Below are positions 10,022 through 18,772 of a DNA stretch of 64,000 nucleotides, piece after piece. The translations under genes were made by a program, and so were the position numbers. This DNA is from Sulfurimonas sp. hsl 1-7 (GTDB lineage Bacteria > Campylobacterota > Campylobacteria > Campylobacterales > Sulfurimonadaceae), in the NCBI RefSeq assembly GCF_030577135.1, contig NZ_JAUIRR010000003.1, forward strand, positions 369,822-433,821. The letters run 5' to 3'. The number at the start of each line of letters is the position of its first letter. Positions within the stretch are counted from its first letter, which is position 1. A model generated the notes under the pieces. That model searched no databases, was not told where the DNA came from, and saw only the letters and a list, made by a program, of their open reading frames with translations.

Positions 10022-10501
10022 ATGGAAAGAAGACAATTTTTAAGTATGACTTTAGGTGCATTAGCTTTAGCTGTTGTACCTGCAAGCGTAAGAGCTGAGG
10101 ATTTCAGAAAATCTAAACCAGCTGTATGGACTGCACACACTGTTGATGATTCTATCATGGCAATGTATGGTAAAAAAGACCTTACTATGAGTAATGTTAA
10201 ATTAACTGCTGCTAAAGTTGCATCTGATAGCCCTAAAAAAGCTGTTGCATCTAACGGTGGTGCAATTCCAGTAGATTTTTCAGTATCTGTTCCTGCTAAA
10301 ACTGTAGCAGTATTCCAAGATGCTAACCCAGAAGCTGCTGTATGTGTATACACTGTATCTAAATACGATGTTATGGATTATTCAATCAAAATCAAAATGG
10401 CTAAATCTGGTACTATTACTATCGTAGCTGAAGGTACTGACGGTAAACTTTATGCTGCTAAACAAACTTTAGATGTTGCACTTGGTGGATGTGAAGGTTA
10501 A
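10022..10501 (+). CDS. soxY: Sulfur carrier protein SoxY
   Basis: Carrier subunit of SoxYZ; substrates are bound to the cysteine of its swinging C-terminal arm. A Tat-type signal (MERRQFLSMTLGALALAVV) and a C-terminal GGCEG (Cys157), a variant of the canonical GGCGG, identify it. It is full length at 159 residues. The last 115 bp of the gene (from 10387), including this arm, lie inside a 184-bp tandem duplication. The native soxY is intact; the second copy encodes only a 34-residue tail from an ATG without a ribosome site. Confidence 0.93.
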   Translation: MERRQFLSMTLGALALAVVPASVRAEDFRKSKPAVWTAHTVDDSIMAMYGKKDLTMSNVKLTAAKVASDSPKKAVASNGGAIPVDFSVSVPAKTVAVFQDANPEAAVCVYTVSKYDVMDYSIKIKMAKSGTITIVAEGTDGKLYAAKQTLDVALGGCEG

Positions 10502-10754
10502 TCCCTTTTCATATATTTATATAAAAGAAAAAAATATAAGGATAAAAAATGGCTGATATTAAAGTAAAAGCAAAATCAAAATGGCTAAATCTGGTACTAT
10601 TACTATCGTAGCTGAAGGTACTGACGGTAAACTTTATGCTGCTAAACAAACTTTAGATGTTGCACTTGGTGGATGTGAAGGTTAATCCCTTTTCATATAT
10701 TTATATAAAAGAAAAAAATATAAGGATAAAAAATGGCTGATATTAAAGTAAAAG
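10387..10754 (+). repeat. Perfect 184-bp tandem duplication across the soxY-soxZ junction
   Basis: Unit 1 is 10387-10570 and unit 2 is 10571-10754, identical by eye, with a third partial CAAAAT at 10755-10760. The six-base CAAAAT at each boundary is the microhomology expected of a slippage or recombination duplication. Each unit holds the soxY 3' end, the intergenic ribosome site AAGGAT and the first codons of soxZ. The first soxZ start (10549) runs into TAG at 10609-10611 after 20 codons, so only the second start (10733) can give SoxZ. Confidence 0.93.
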
Positions 10755-11047
10755 CAAAATTAAAAGGCGGCGTAGTTTCTGTTAAAGCAATGGCTAAACA
10801 TGAGATGTCTACATACAACATGGCTGAGAAAAAAACTGGTGACTGAGAAAATGCTAACTTCATTACTCACGTAGTTGCTACTGTTAACGGTGAAACTGTA
10901 ATGGAGATGTCTACTTCTCAATTCCTATCTAAGAACCCAATCTTTAAATTCGATATCAAAGGTATCGGTGCTAAAGGTGACTCTCTTGAAATGGTTGCTG
11001 TTGATAGAAAAGGTAACACTTTAAAAGGTAAAGGTAAAATTAAATAA
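10733..11047 (+). pseudogene. soxZ: SoxZ with an in-frame TGA at codon 38
   Basis: Reads MADIKVKAKLKGGVV...MAEKKTGD, then TGA at 10844-10846, then ENANFITHVVATVNGE to TAA at 11045: 104 codons, the normal length of SoxZ, the partner that forms SoxYZ. Both sides of the stop stay in the same frame and look well conserved. A single change from AGA (Arg) would explain the TGA. Selenocysteine is unlikely because the position is not a cysteine site. It is either a real nonsense mutation, perhaps tolerated because related bacteria keep another soxYZ copy, or a base-call error. Confidence 0.85.
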
Positions 11048-11061
11048 TTTTACTCTAAAAA

Positions 11062-11078
11062 TTCCCCCTCATGGGGAA
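11062..11078. terminator. GC-rich hairpin after soxZ
   Basis: TTCCCC and GGGGAA enclose the loop CTCAT. The plus-strand downstream side is not a T-run; on the minus strand the hairpin is followed by TTTTT. It marks the end of soxZ, but as a terminator it is imperfect. Confidence 0.4.
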
Positions 11079-11128
11079 ACCTACTCTCTTCCTAAATCAA
11101 GCTTCCAATTTCCACAAGGTTTAATTTT

Positions 11129-11656
11129 ATGTTAAAAAAATCATTACTAAGTATTTTATATATTTTTATATTGTCAGCGATCCAACTTTCAGCAGAGATA
11201 ATTGATATCGACAAAGCAGTTGAAGCATCTAAGAAAAGTGGGAAAACCCCTCTTGTGTATCTTCATAAAACAGGTTGTCCATACTGTGAAAGACTTGAAG
11301 AGTTTACTCTTGACGATGAGGATGTAGATCAATATATCAAAGAAAACTTCAAATTTATTATTATCAATGTTTCACACAAAGAAGATGTAGTTATATATGA
11401 TAAAGAGCGTACAAGCGCTAAAGAGTTTGCAGAAAACATTGGATATAACTTCTATCCTTCTGTTTTGTTTTTCAGTAACTCCGGAGAACTAGATCACGGC
11501 AGTATCGGTTATATAGAAGAGAAAGACTTTCTTGCAATATTAAAGTATATGAAAACAGGCGCATTTAAAACAATGAGTATAGATGAATATAAAAAGAAAA
11601 CCGGTTTTATTGAAGAGAATAGCGGTGAACTAATAGATAAGAGACAAAAACTATGA
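11129..11656 (+). CDS. Periplasmic thioredoxin-like protein (SoxW-like)
   Basis: A signal peptide (MLKKSLLSILYIFILSAIQLSA) leads a thioredoxin fold with the active site CPYC (Cys50, Cys53) in YLHKTGCPYCERLEEFTL. It belongs to the family that reduces periplasmic disulfides; next to soxCDYZ it would be expected to keep the SoxY cysteine reactive, as SoxW/SoxV systems do. The C-terminal 30 residues are charged and may be disordered. It ends with a four-base overlap onto the MOSC gene, so the two are coupled. Confidence 0.8.
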   Translation: MLKKSLLSILYIFILSAIQLSAEIIDIDKAVEASKKSGKTPLVYLHKTGCPYCERLEEFTLDDEDVDQYIKENFKFIIINVSHKEDVVIYDKERTSAKEFAENIGYNFYPSVLFFSNSGELDHGSIGYIEEKDFLAILKYMKTGAFKTMSIDEYKKKTGFIEENSGELIDKRQKL

Positions 11657-12084
11657 ACGGCAAAGTTTTAAAACTTTTTATTACATCTAATGATGAACAA
11701 AAGACACGACTAACACCTGATGCTATTACAGTTGATGAAGATGGTGTTCTAGAAGATAAATTCTATAAAAAAGATTTAATGCGTGCCGTTTTAATTACGT
11801 CATTAGATAGTTATAATTTAGCTAAAGAGAACGGTATAGAGATAGAATATGGTCTTTTAGGGGAAAATATCCTCATAGATGCAAACCCTTATTCATTAGT
11901 TCCTGGGCAAACACTAAAAATCGGCGATACTATTTTAGAGATTACTCAAAACTGTACCCTCTGTAAAGGATTATCTACCGTAAGCTCAAAACTTCCAAAA
12001 ATACTAAAAGATGATCGCGGTATCTTTGCAAAAGTAGTCAACGGTAAGTCTACAATCAATATCGGTGACATAGTAGAAATCTAA
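11653..12084 (+). CDS. MOSC-domain protein
   Basis: 143 residues with the MOSC pattern: GLLGENILID, a short beta-rich body with LVPGQTLKIGDTILEITQ, and the conserved cysteine in QNCTLCKG near residue 100. MOSC domains bind molybdopterin or carry sulfur on that cysteine and occur in Moco sulfurases. Its place directly after the sox genes fits service to the SoxC cofactor, but this is inference. Start ATG overlaps the preceding stop. Confidence 0.75.
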   Translation: MNGKVLKLFITSNDEQKTRLTPDAITVDEDGVLEDKFYKKDLMRAVLITSLDSYNLAKENGIEIEYGLLGENILIDANPYSLVPGQTLKIGDTILEITQNCTLCKGLSTVSSKLPKILKDDRGIFAKVVNGKSTINIGDIVEI

Positions 12085-12157
12085 CTCTGTTAATTAATTT
12101 TATTTATATCAAAAAAATGTTACATTTCTTCTATATAACACAAGTTAAGGAGTTGTT

Positions 12158-13120
12158 GTGACAAAATATACACTCATCTTTACCGCATTAATCACTATAT
12201 TATTAAGTGGTTGTAGTAACCATAATGCCAAACCGACAAATGCAAAAGCTATACAAGACGTTCAAGTCTTTGTAGCTGATAATTCCGATGAAAAAATTAC
12301 ACCGACAACTATAGAAGAGGGGTTTATTTCAGTAGGTATGGACGTACCTGGAAATAATAATATGAATAAACCGTTTTCACAAAGATTTGGAAACACTCAC
12401 TATAAAGTGTATAACCTTGCAATGTATCAAGATCCAAAGTCAAGTCTGAAACTTGTAAAAAAATATCCTAAATTCGGTGCCTTAATCCCATTAACAATGT
12501 CTATTTGGTCTGATGGTAAAACGATGAATATATCAACACTTACTTTAGATGGTATGGCTAGAGCTACGGGCATATCTGTTGATGATCCGGATTTAGTGGC
12601 ATATAGTAAAAAAATCCATGCGGCCTTAAAAGCTGCAATGCCTAATGGTAGTTTTAAAAAACTAAATTATAATGTCGCTCCAAGAGATCAAACATTAGCA
12701 ACAGATTTTGTATTTGACATAGATTTAGACGGTGCAAATCCGATTGACTGGAAAGAAGATACAGAATCAGAATATGAAGCTGAGATGGAACCCTTAGGAT
12801 TTTTATTCCCGAACTTTACAAATCTTCAAGAAGAGCTGTTTGATGATGCAGATTATCATAAATATGATTTTTATGATACCTACTCTATTTGTAAATTTGA
12901 TGTAATATATCCTGTCTCAAAACTACATCCTGAAGCTGGAGCATGGGCACCTTGTTCTTTTTATTTTTATAAAATAAAAGGGGAAAATAAAGTACATATG
13001 GGCTGGTTATCTGTTGAAAACTGGATTACCTCTTTAGATATACAAGACAAAGAGTCTATAGAACCCCTTAGAGAAGCTCAAGGGATGATTGAAGATATTT
13101 TAAATGATATGCTGAAATAA
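12158..13120 (+). CDS. Lipoprotein of unknown function
   Basis: A type II signal with lipobox LLSGC at residues 15-19 predicts an anchored periplasmic protein. The 300-residue remainder shows no motif I know; it is acidic and rich in aromatic residues, with short stretches such as PNFTNLQEELFDDADY. The start is GTG at 12158, chosen for AAGGAG at 12147-12152. It precedes the DUF4395 gene by 13 bp, so the two form a pair downstream of the sox and MOSC genes. Confidence 0.75.
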   Translation: MTKYTLIFTALITILLSGCSNHNAKPTNAKAIQDVQVFVADNSDEKITPTTIEEGFISVGMDVPGNNNMNKPFSQRFGNTHYKVYNLAMYQDPKSSLKLVKKYPKFGALIPLTMSIWSDGKTMNISTLTLDGMARATGISVDDPDLVAYSKKIHAALKAAMPNGSFKKLNYNVAPRDQTLATDFVFDIDLDGANPIDWKEDTESEYEAEMEPLGFLFPNFTNLQEELFDDADYHKYDFYDTYSICKFDVIYPVSKLHPEAGAWAPCSFYFYKIKGENKVHMGWLSVENWITSLDIQDKESIEPLREAQGMIEDILNDMLK

Positions 13121-13133
13121 TAAAAGGAGATTT

Positions 13134-13880
13134 TTGAACTTACCTAGTTTTTTAAATAAGTACGGGGAAGAGGTTCCCGGATATGACGTAAGAGTTATTA
13201 ACGAAAGAGAAGCAAGAGCGGCAGCAGGTATACTTGGAACACTTGGAATAATGGTTATCTTTATCGGTATAGGGTTTAACCACATCATTGTAGCCAGAGT
13301 ATATATTGCATTTTTATGGTTTGAATTTCTACTTAGAATTACAAAACCAAGTTATGCACCCTCTTTACTACTTGCAAGATTTTTTGTACAAAATCAAACA
13401 CCGGAGTATGTAGGTGCAGCACAAAAACGTTTTGCATGGGCAATTGGGTGGTTTATCTCATTTCCTATGATCTATTGGTTTGTGCTTAACTGGGATATCA
13501 CTTTCTACAAAGTTTTAATTTGTGTGCTTTGTGCCGCATTGATGTTTTTTGAAAGTGCTTTTTCTATATGTCTTGGATGTATGCTTTACAAATACATTAA
13601 AAAAGAAGACCCTCAATATTGTCCAGGAGGTGTTTGTGAAGTTCGTAAGAAAGAGCCTATACAAACATTCAATCTTATGCAAAAAATCATAGCAGGTGTA
13701 ACTGCTATTGGGCTTGTAGTTGGTATATACCTCTTCTTGGCATATACTGAGCCTAAAACATTCTTTGGAGACTTTCTCCATGAAGCAGTACTAACAGATG
13801 CACAGCTCCAAGCACAAAAAGATGCAGCCTATGAAAAAGAGATGGCAGCAGAGTTTGGAGATGAGGATGAAGAGGAGTAA
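13134..13880 (+). CDS. DUF4395 membrane protein
   Basis: Integral membrane protein with about four hydrophobic spans (35-60, 95-120, 125-145 and 183-205). The opening VPGYDVRVINEREARAAAGIL and the ARFFV...PEYVGAAQKRFAW segment match DUF4395. Its function is unknown; the family is often seen near sulfur and thioredoxin genes. CLGC and YCPGGVC supply four cysteines that could bind metal or form disulfides. The start is TTG at 13134 with AAGGAG upstream. The tail is acidic (EFGDEDEEE). Confidence 0.75.
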   Translation: MNLPSFLNKYGEEVPGYDVRVINEREARAAAGILGTLGIMVIFIGIGFNHIIVARVYIAFLWFEFLLRITKPSYAPSLLLARFFVQNQTPEYVGAAQKRFAWAIGWFISFPMIYWFVLNWDITFYKVLICVLCAALMFFESAFSICLGCMLYKYIKKEDPQYCPGGVCEVRKKEPIQTFNLMQKIIAGVTAIGLVVGIYLFLAYTEPKTFFGDFLHEAVLTDAQLQAQKDAAYEKEMAAEFGDEDEEE

Positions 13881-13898
13881 ATCCCTCTTATCCTTATT

Positions 13899-14972
13899 CT
13901 ATTTATAATACTTTACAACTCCATCCATTTTTGAACCCATATTTAAAAGTACCATATCCGCAATTACAAGAGCAGCCATAGCTTCACAAACAATAGTCCC
14001 ACGGATAGCTACACAAGGATCGTGACGCCCTTTTAAAGAGAAATCAACCTCTTCATTTGTCGTAGTGATAGTATGCTGTTCTTGAAAGATAGATGGTGTT
14101 GGTTTAAAATACACATTTAAAACAATATCATCCCCGTTACTGATCCCACCAAGAATTCCACCTGAGTGATTTGACTCAAACCCATTCGCACGTATTTGAT
14201 CATTGTTTTGCGATCCTAGTGTTTTAGCACTCAAACACCCATCACCTATCTCAACAGCTTTTACAGCGTTTATACCCATCATAGCATCAGCTAAAACACC
14301 ATCTAATTTATAGTATAGGGGTTGCCCTAACCCAATAGGTGCATTCTTTACCACAACACGGCTAACACCGCCGACAGAATCATGTCTGTTTTTTGCTTCT
14401 AAAATAGCATCTTTTTGCGCCTGTTCAACATCAGAGTCCAGTGCATAGATGATACTATCTTTTACACCCTCATAATTGAATTTTTGAGCAGTTATTCCGG
14501 CAACTTCACTAATACCGCTTAACACTTCAACATCAAGCTCTTTCAGCATTAGTTTCGCTATTGCTCCTGCAGCTACACGTGCAGCCGTTTCTCTTGCTGA
14601 ACTTCTTCCACCACCACGGTAATCTCGAAGACCGTATTTATGAAAGTAAGTAAAGTCTGCATGCCCCGGACGAAATACATCTTTAATGTTTGAATAGTCT
14701 TTTGACTTTTGGTTTGTATTGTAGATAACCATTGCAATTGGTGTCCCTGTAGATTTTCCTTCAAATACACCGCTAAGTATCTCTACCTTGTCAGCCTCTT
14801 TTCTAGCTGTTTCAAATTCACTTTTTCCCGGCTTTCTGCGGTCGAGTTCACTTTGTATAAATGCTTCATCTATCTCTAAACCGGCAGGTACACCGTCTAG
14901 TATACACCCAAGTGCTGTTCCGTGAGACTCACCAAATGTTGAAAATCTTAATTTTTGACCAAAACTATTCAA
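13899..14972 (-). CDS. aroC: Chorismate synthase
   Basis: Last common step of aromatic amino-acid synthesis: EPSP to chorismate, needing reduced FMN. 357 residues, with the signatures GESHGTALGCILDGVP, RPGHADFTY, RDYRGGGRSSARETAARVAAGAIA and GRHDPC. It directly follows rnc on the minus strand with no gap, forming a four-gene block rnhA-side to aroC. The right-facing sox block converges on it with an 18-bp gap. Confidence 0.97.
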   Translation of the reverse strand: MNSFGQKLRFSTFGESHGTALGCILDGVPAGLEIDEAFIQSELDRRKPGKSEFETARKEADKVEILSGVFEGKSTGTPIAMVIYNTNQKSKDYSNIKDVFRPGHADFTYFHKYGLRDYRGGGRSSARETAARVAAGAIAKLMLKELDVEVLSGISEVAGITAQKFNYEGVKDSIIYALDSDVEQAQKDAILEAKNRHDSVGGVSRVVVKNAPIGLGQPLYYKLDGVLADAMMGINAVKAVEIGDGCLSAKTLGSQNNDQIRANGFESNHSGGILGGISNGDDIVLNVYFKPTPSIFQEQHTITTTNEEVDFSLKGRHDPCVAIRGTIVCEAMAALVIADMVLLNMGSKMDGVVKYYK

Positions 14973-15653
14973 TTATTTTTCCTTCTTTAACATCTCTACT
15001 GCCAGCTTTGCCGCTTCCTGCTGTGCTATCTTTTTGCTTTTACCGATAGCTCTTGCATACTCTTTATCTTCAATATAAACGCCTACTTCAAACTCTTTTT
15101 TATGATCAGGTCCGCGAGATGCCAGTACTTTATACTCAGGAGTGATTCCAAAACGTGCTTGTGTTAGTTCCTGTAGAGTTGTTTTAAAGTCTCTAAAAAG
15201 TGAATCAAGAGAAATCTCTTCATGATTCTCTTCAATCAGTTTTATAGAGATCTCCTGCACTTTTTCTAATCCTGCTTCAAGATAAATCGCACCCATAATT
15301 GCTTCAAAAGCATTTGAAAGGAGTGATGACTTTTCTCTACCACCGTTGTTGTCTTCGGCATTCGATAAAAGAATGTAATCACCCAATCGTAAAGCACGTG
15401 CCAATTTATCAAAACCTGTTTCATTTACAAGCGAAGCACGAATTTTTGAGAGCTTTCCCTCATCAGAGTTTCTAAACTTTCTAAAAAGATATTCCCCCAC
15501 TACTAAGTCGAGTACAGCATCACCTAGAAACTCTAAACGCTCATTATCGTAGGGCTGTTTATAGCTTTTATGTGTCAGCGCTTCGATAATGAGATTTTTA
15601 TCTTTAAACTCATACCCTAACTTTTTTTCTAACGTATCTATTTTCTTGTGCAT
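14973..15653 (-). CDS. rnc: Ribonuclease III
   Basis: Processes rRNA and structured mRNA by cutting double-stranded RNA. The catalytic signature NERLEFLGDAVLDLVVGEYL is at about residues 37-56, with a second acidic site FEAIMGAIYLEAG, followed by a dsRNA-binding domain ending AIGKSKKIAQQEAAKLAVEML. 226 residues is the family length. It abuts aroC and follows rnhA by 10 bp. Confidence 0.97.
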   Translation of the reverse strand: MHKKIDTLEKKLGYEFKDKNLIIEALTHKSYKQPYDNERLEFLGDAVLDLVVGEYLFRKFRNSDEGKLSKIRASLVNETGFDKLARALRLGDYILLSNAEDNNGGREKSSLLSNAFEAIMGAIYLEAGLEKVQEISIKLIEENHEEISLDSLFRDFKTTLQELTQARFGITPEYKVLASRGPDHKKEFEVGVYIEDKEYARAIGKSKKIAQQEAAKLAVEMLKKEK

Positions 15654-15663
15654 AATATCCTCA

Positions 15664-16089
15664 TTATAAATTTTTCACTGCCTCGGCAGCATCACGAGCT
15701 AGTTTGTCACATCTCTCGTTTTCTATGTGCCCATCATGTCCCCGTACCCAATGAGCATTTATCTTATGTGGCTTTGATACCTCAATATACTCTTGCCACA
15801 AATCAGGGTTTTTTACCTTTTTAAAGTTCCGTTTAACCCAGTTGTCTAACCATTCATTGATCCCTTTAACTACATAGGATGAATCACTTACGATTTCAAC
15901 ATCACAAGGTTGTTTCAAAGCTTTTAACCCTTCTATAACACCTCGAAGTTCCATTCTATTGTTGGTAGTATGTTCTTCACTTCCGACGATCTCTTTTTCT
16001 TTATCTCCGTAACGAAGAATTGCTCCAAAACCACCCGGTCCTGGATTGCCTAAAGCACTTCCATCACTGAAAAGAGTTACTTTCTTCAC
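15664..16089 (-). CDS. rnhA: Ribonuclease HI
   Basis: Removes RNA from RNA-DNA hybrids. The catalytic acids are in LFSDGSALGNPGPGGFG, NRMELRGVIEGL, VSDSSYVVKGI and the C-terminal ENERCDKLARDAA. 141 residues. Its start lies inside the last 26 bases of the upstream TPR gene, pointing to coupled translation. Confidence 0.96.
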   Translation of the reverse strand: MKKVTLFSDGSALGNPGPGGFGAILRYGDKEKEIVGSEEHTTNNRMELRGVIEGLKALKQPCDVEIVSDSSYVVKGINEWLDNWVKRNFKKVKNPDLWQEYIEVSKPHKINAHWVRGHDGHIENERCDKLARDAAEAVKNL

Positions 16090-17110
16090 TAAACTCCCTC
16101 ATATAATCACGGCTAAGTGAGATCTCTATTGTAGCACTGTCTATTGCATGACAAGCACTACAGCGATTAAAAGCAAACGGATATGTACCTTTACAACTTG
16201 AACAGACATATTCAAATCCAAGTGTTGCATTTGCTTTTTTTTCAAGCTTAATAAGTATATCCAATTCAAATATAGAACTTGATTTTGCTAAACTTATATC
16301 CCCTCGTGCACTATAAAGTTCTCTTAAATAACCACTTTTTGAAATTATATCTAAATTAAGGTCTTTACTACGTAAATTCCATAACACTTGTACTAAAACA
16401 TCAACTTTAGAATGGTCTAAATTTTCCCATGCAAGTTGAGGATTCACCCGAAATAGATACTCAAAGATCATGTAAATTAAATTATGATTTTGTTTATAAA
16501 TATCTAGCAGTTTTTGTACTTTGGTTTCATCCTCCATCTTTACATCATTTAAGATCATAAGGGCGTTTAGATACTCTCTTTCTAAAGATATATCTTCTCC
16601 TAATTCATCTAAGGGTTCTAAGACATCCATTGCCGACTTATAATCTCTCATATGTTCATATACAAGTAATAGATAATTTAGTGCTTCGGGAGTACGGGGA
16701 TACTTTTTTAAAATCTCTAAAAAGATCTGTTTTGAGCGTTCTAAAAAACCGGCTCTAAAATATGTTTTTCCGAGTAAAAACATTGTTTCTTTGGAGTTTG
16801 TCCCCTTACCCACTTCCAAAATTTCATTATATATCTCTATAGCTTTTTCATAATCTCCGTTTTTATAATAAGAGTTAGCCAATAAAAGCCATGATTTTTC
16901 AGAAAGTTCACCGCTTGATATTAACACTTTAAGTTCATTTTTTGATGGGAGTGTTTTAAACTGCTTTAAAAATCGATCTATATCTTTGTTATCCTCTTTT
17001 CGTTTATATCTCCCCCACCAGTAAGAGATAAAAGTGATAACAAAAATGATGGAAAAGAAGATAATAATAGAGAAGAGCGGATCACGAAACTCTATAAAAA
17101 AACTACCCAT
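16064..17110 (-). CDS. LapB-like membrane TPR protein with zinc-ribbon tail
   Basis: Layout equals that of LapB/YciM: one N-terminal membrane helix (about 10-30), a TPR array (70-280, for example LLANSYYKNGDYEKAIEIYNEILE) and a C-terminal rubredoxin-like knuckle with two CxxC pairs (YVCSSCKGTYPF and RCSACHA). In E. coli LapB controls LpxC turnover through FtsH, and so lipopolysaccharide level. Sequence identity to LapB is not obvious by eye, so the role is inferred from architecture. It overlaps rnhA by 26 bp and starts 2 bp after the gene upstream. Confidence 0.7.
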   Translation of the reverse strand: MGSFFIEFRDPLFSIIIFFSIIFVITFISYWWGRYKRKEDNKDIDRFLKQFKTLPSKNELKVLISSGELSEKSWLLLANSYYKNGDYEKAIEIYNEILEVGKGTNSKETMFLLGKTYFRAGFLERSKQIFLEILKKYPRTPEALNYLLLVYEHMRDYKSAMDVLEPLDELGEDISLEREYLNALMILNDVKMEDETKVQKLLDIYKQNHNLIYMIFEYLFRVNPQLAWENLDHSKVDVLVQVLWNLRSKDLNLDIISKSGYLRELYSARGDISLAKSSSIFELDILIKLEKKANATLGFEYVCSSCKGTYPFAFNRCSACHAIDSATIEISLSRDYMREFSEESNSFQ

Positions 17111-17112
17111 TT

Positions 17113-17577
17113 CTAATATACCACGATCCCGTAATCATTTTTGAGGTTATAAAACGTACACTCCGGAGTGATCTCAAGGTCTTTTGTACGCCCTAGCTGT
17201 ATCAATGCATTTCTAGGAACTAAAATCCCGTTTTCTTTAAAAAACTTCTTGATATTCACAAACTTTACATCTTCAACAAACTTATATTCAAACTCTTTAT
17301 GAAACTTCATTTTATCGGTCAAGAACAGATGTTCATTTACATGAAGTTGATCAGAAGCATACTTGATAGGGAGATATCCTGAGAGGTCTGTTAGTATCTC
17401 TTCTACATGCTGATATTTTTCGGGAAGTGTATTTTTTTGGATAAAAACATACTTGTTATTAAGTTTAAGTGTTGTGGAGTTTTTCCAGTATTTATATGCC
17501 GGATTGGAGATGCCAAGCTTACCGTATACTTCTCGCCAAAGCCAAAAAGAGTTAAGCGTATCTGGTAAAGCTGACAT
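17113..17577 (-). CDS. Hypothetical protein of 154 residues
   Basis: No family recognised. A soluble, aromatic- and lysine-rich protein without signal peptide or membrane span. Its last segment (GRTKDLEITPECTFYNLKND) could be a small beta domain. It heads the minus-strand run that continues to aroC, and its stop is 2 bp from the next start, so it is likely in the same operon. Confidence 0.65.
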   Translation of the reverse strand: MSALPDTLNSFWLWREVYGKLGISNPAYKYWKNSTTLKLNNKYVFIQKNTLPEKYQHVEEILTDLSGYLPIKYASDQLHVNEHLFLTDKMKFHKEFEYKFVEDVKFVNIKKFFKENGILVPRNALIQLGRTKDLEITPECTFYNLKNDYGIVVY

Positions 17578-17582
17578 ATATT

Positions 17583-17643
17583 CCCTTTTAAAATCTATTT
17601 ATTAGATTATATACTCTTTTTTCAAATAGATTTATTAAAAGGG
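17583..17643. repeat. Imperfect inverted repeat between the YeiH gene and the downstream operon
   Basis: Arms at 17583-17600 and 17624-17643 match except for a two-base insertion; both contain CCCTTTTA...ATCTATTT or its complement. The loop is about 23 bases. It may be the terminator of the YeiH-type gene or a regulatory hairpin for the gene starting at 17577. It lacks a GC-rich stem. Confidence 0.45.
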
Positions 17644-17653
17644 ATTTTCACTC

Positions 17654-18721
17654 TTATGAAAATGTAGCTACTACAAGTTTCGTAACGATGAAACCACCGA
17701 TTACTAACCATAAGAACATTGCACCTGCTGTGTAAAGCGGTGCTAAACCTAAACCTTTAAATTTAGAGAATATTGTCCCCATACCTAAAGCAGTCATTGC
17801 CATAGTTAATAAGAATGTATCGATCTCATTAATAACACTAACAACATCAGTCGGTACTAACTGAAGTGAATTAAACCCTGCCATACCGATGAAGTATACA
17901 GCAAACCAAGGTATAACAAGTTTTACACCACCTGCTGCTGAACCAGATTTTTTTGCTTCCATTGAAAGATAAATTCCTAAAAGAATAAGCATCGGTGCGA
18001 TCATGATAACACGTGTCATTTTTACGATTACCGCCGAGTTTGCCATATCTGCCGGAGCACCAGCAATTGAAGCAGGAACAGCAACAACTTGTGCAACTTC
18101 ATGAATAGTACCACCAACATAGATACCAAACTCTTGAGGAGTCATGTGTAAAAAGCCAGTTGCCGGTTCAATAACTGCCGCATATAATACCGGATACAAG
18201 AACATTGAGATAGTACCAAAAAGTACAACCATAGAAACCGCAACTGCCGTTTTATGCCCTTCAGCTTTAAGTACCGGCTCAGTTGCAAGAACTGCAGCAG
18301 CACCACAAACAGAAGCACCAGAAGCTGTAAGCATTGATGTTTCTTTATCCATTTTGAAAATTTTATATCCTAAGTACGATCCGAGAATAAATGTTGTCGC
18401 TAACATAATGAGAGACACCATAAAACCACTCATACCTACATCCATAATCTCTTGGAATGTAATTCTAAAACCGTAAAATACGATTGCAAAACGAAGAATT
18501 TTTTTCCCTGAAAATGTTATACCTGTTCCCCAAGCACTTGGGACGTGATTGTGTAAAGTGTTTGCATAGAATATACCTAAAACGATACCGATTACCAGTG
18601 GAGATATACCTAAAGCTTTTACAGCAGCAATATCTGCAATCATAGTTGCTGCCGCTGCAAAGATAGCAACAAATATAATTCCAGAGATTGTACCTTTTCT
18701 ATTTTCTTTTGAAAAAGCCAT
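17654..18721 (-). CDS. YeiH-family (UPF0324) putative sulfate or sulfite exporter
   Basis: Polytopic inner-membrane protein with about ten hydrophobic helices. Family signatures are KALGISPLVIGIVLGIFYANT, SGASVCGAAAVLATEPVL and GGTIHEVAQVVAV. The family is annotated as sulfate exporter without strong experimental proof; in a sulfur oxidiser a role in exporting sulfite or sulfate or in taurine/sulfur metabolism is plausible. It is a single gene, with flanking gaps on both sides. Confidence 0.85.
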   Translation of the reverse strand: MAFSKENRKGTISGIIFVAIFAAAATMIADIAAVKALGISPLVIGIVLGIFYANTLHNHVPSAWGTGITFSGKKILRFAIVFYGFRITFQEIMDVGMSGFMVSLIMLATTFILGSYLGYKIFKMDKETSMLTASGASVCGAAAVLATEPVLKAEGHKTAVAVSMVVLFGTISMFLYPVLYAAVIEPATGFLHMTPQEFGIYVGGTIHEVAQVVAVPASIAGAPADMANSAVIVKMTRVIMIAPMLILLGIYLSMEAKKSGSAAGGVKLVIPWFAVYFIGMAGFNSLQLVPTDVVSVINEIDTFLLTMAMTALGMGTIFSKFKGLGLAPLYTAGAMFLWLVIGGFIVTKLVVATFS

Positions 18722-18772
18722 AATTTACCCTTATTTTATTTTAAGCCGCAATTATAACAAAAACGACTAATA

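Noticed and set aside
10549..10611. A 20-codon frame starting at the first soxZ start
   Set aside because: It is produced by the tandem duplication and runs into TAG in soxY sequence. It is a chimera and not a real gene.
10844..10846. Selenocysteine at the soxZ TGA
   Set aside because: The site is not a conserved Cys in SoxZ, and no obvious downstream SECIS-like hairpin was seen. Mutation or a sequence error is simpler.
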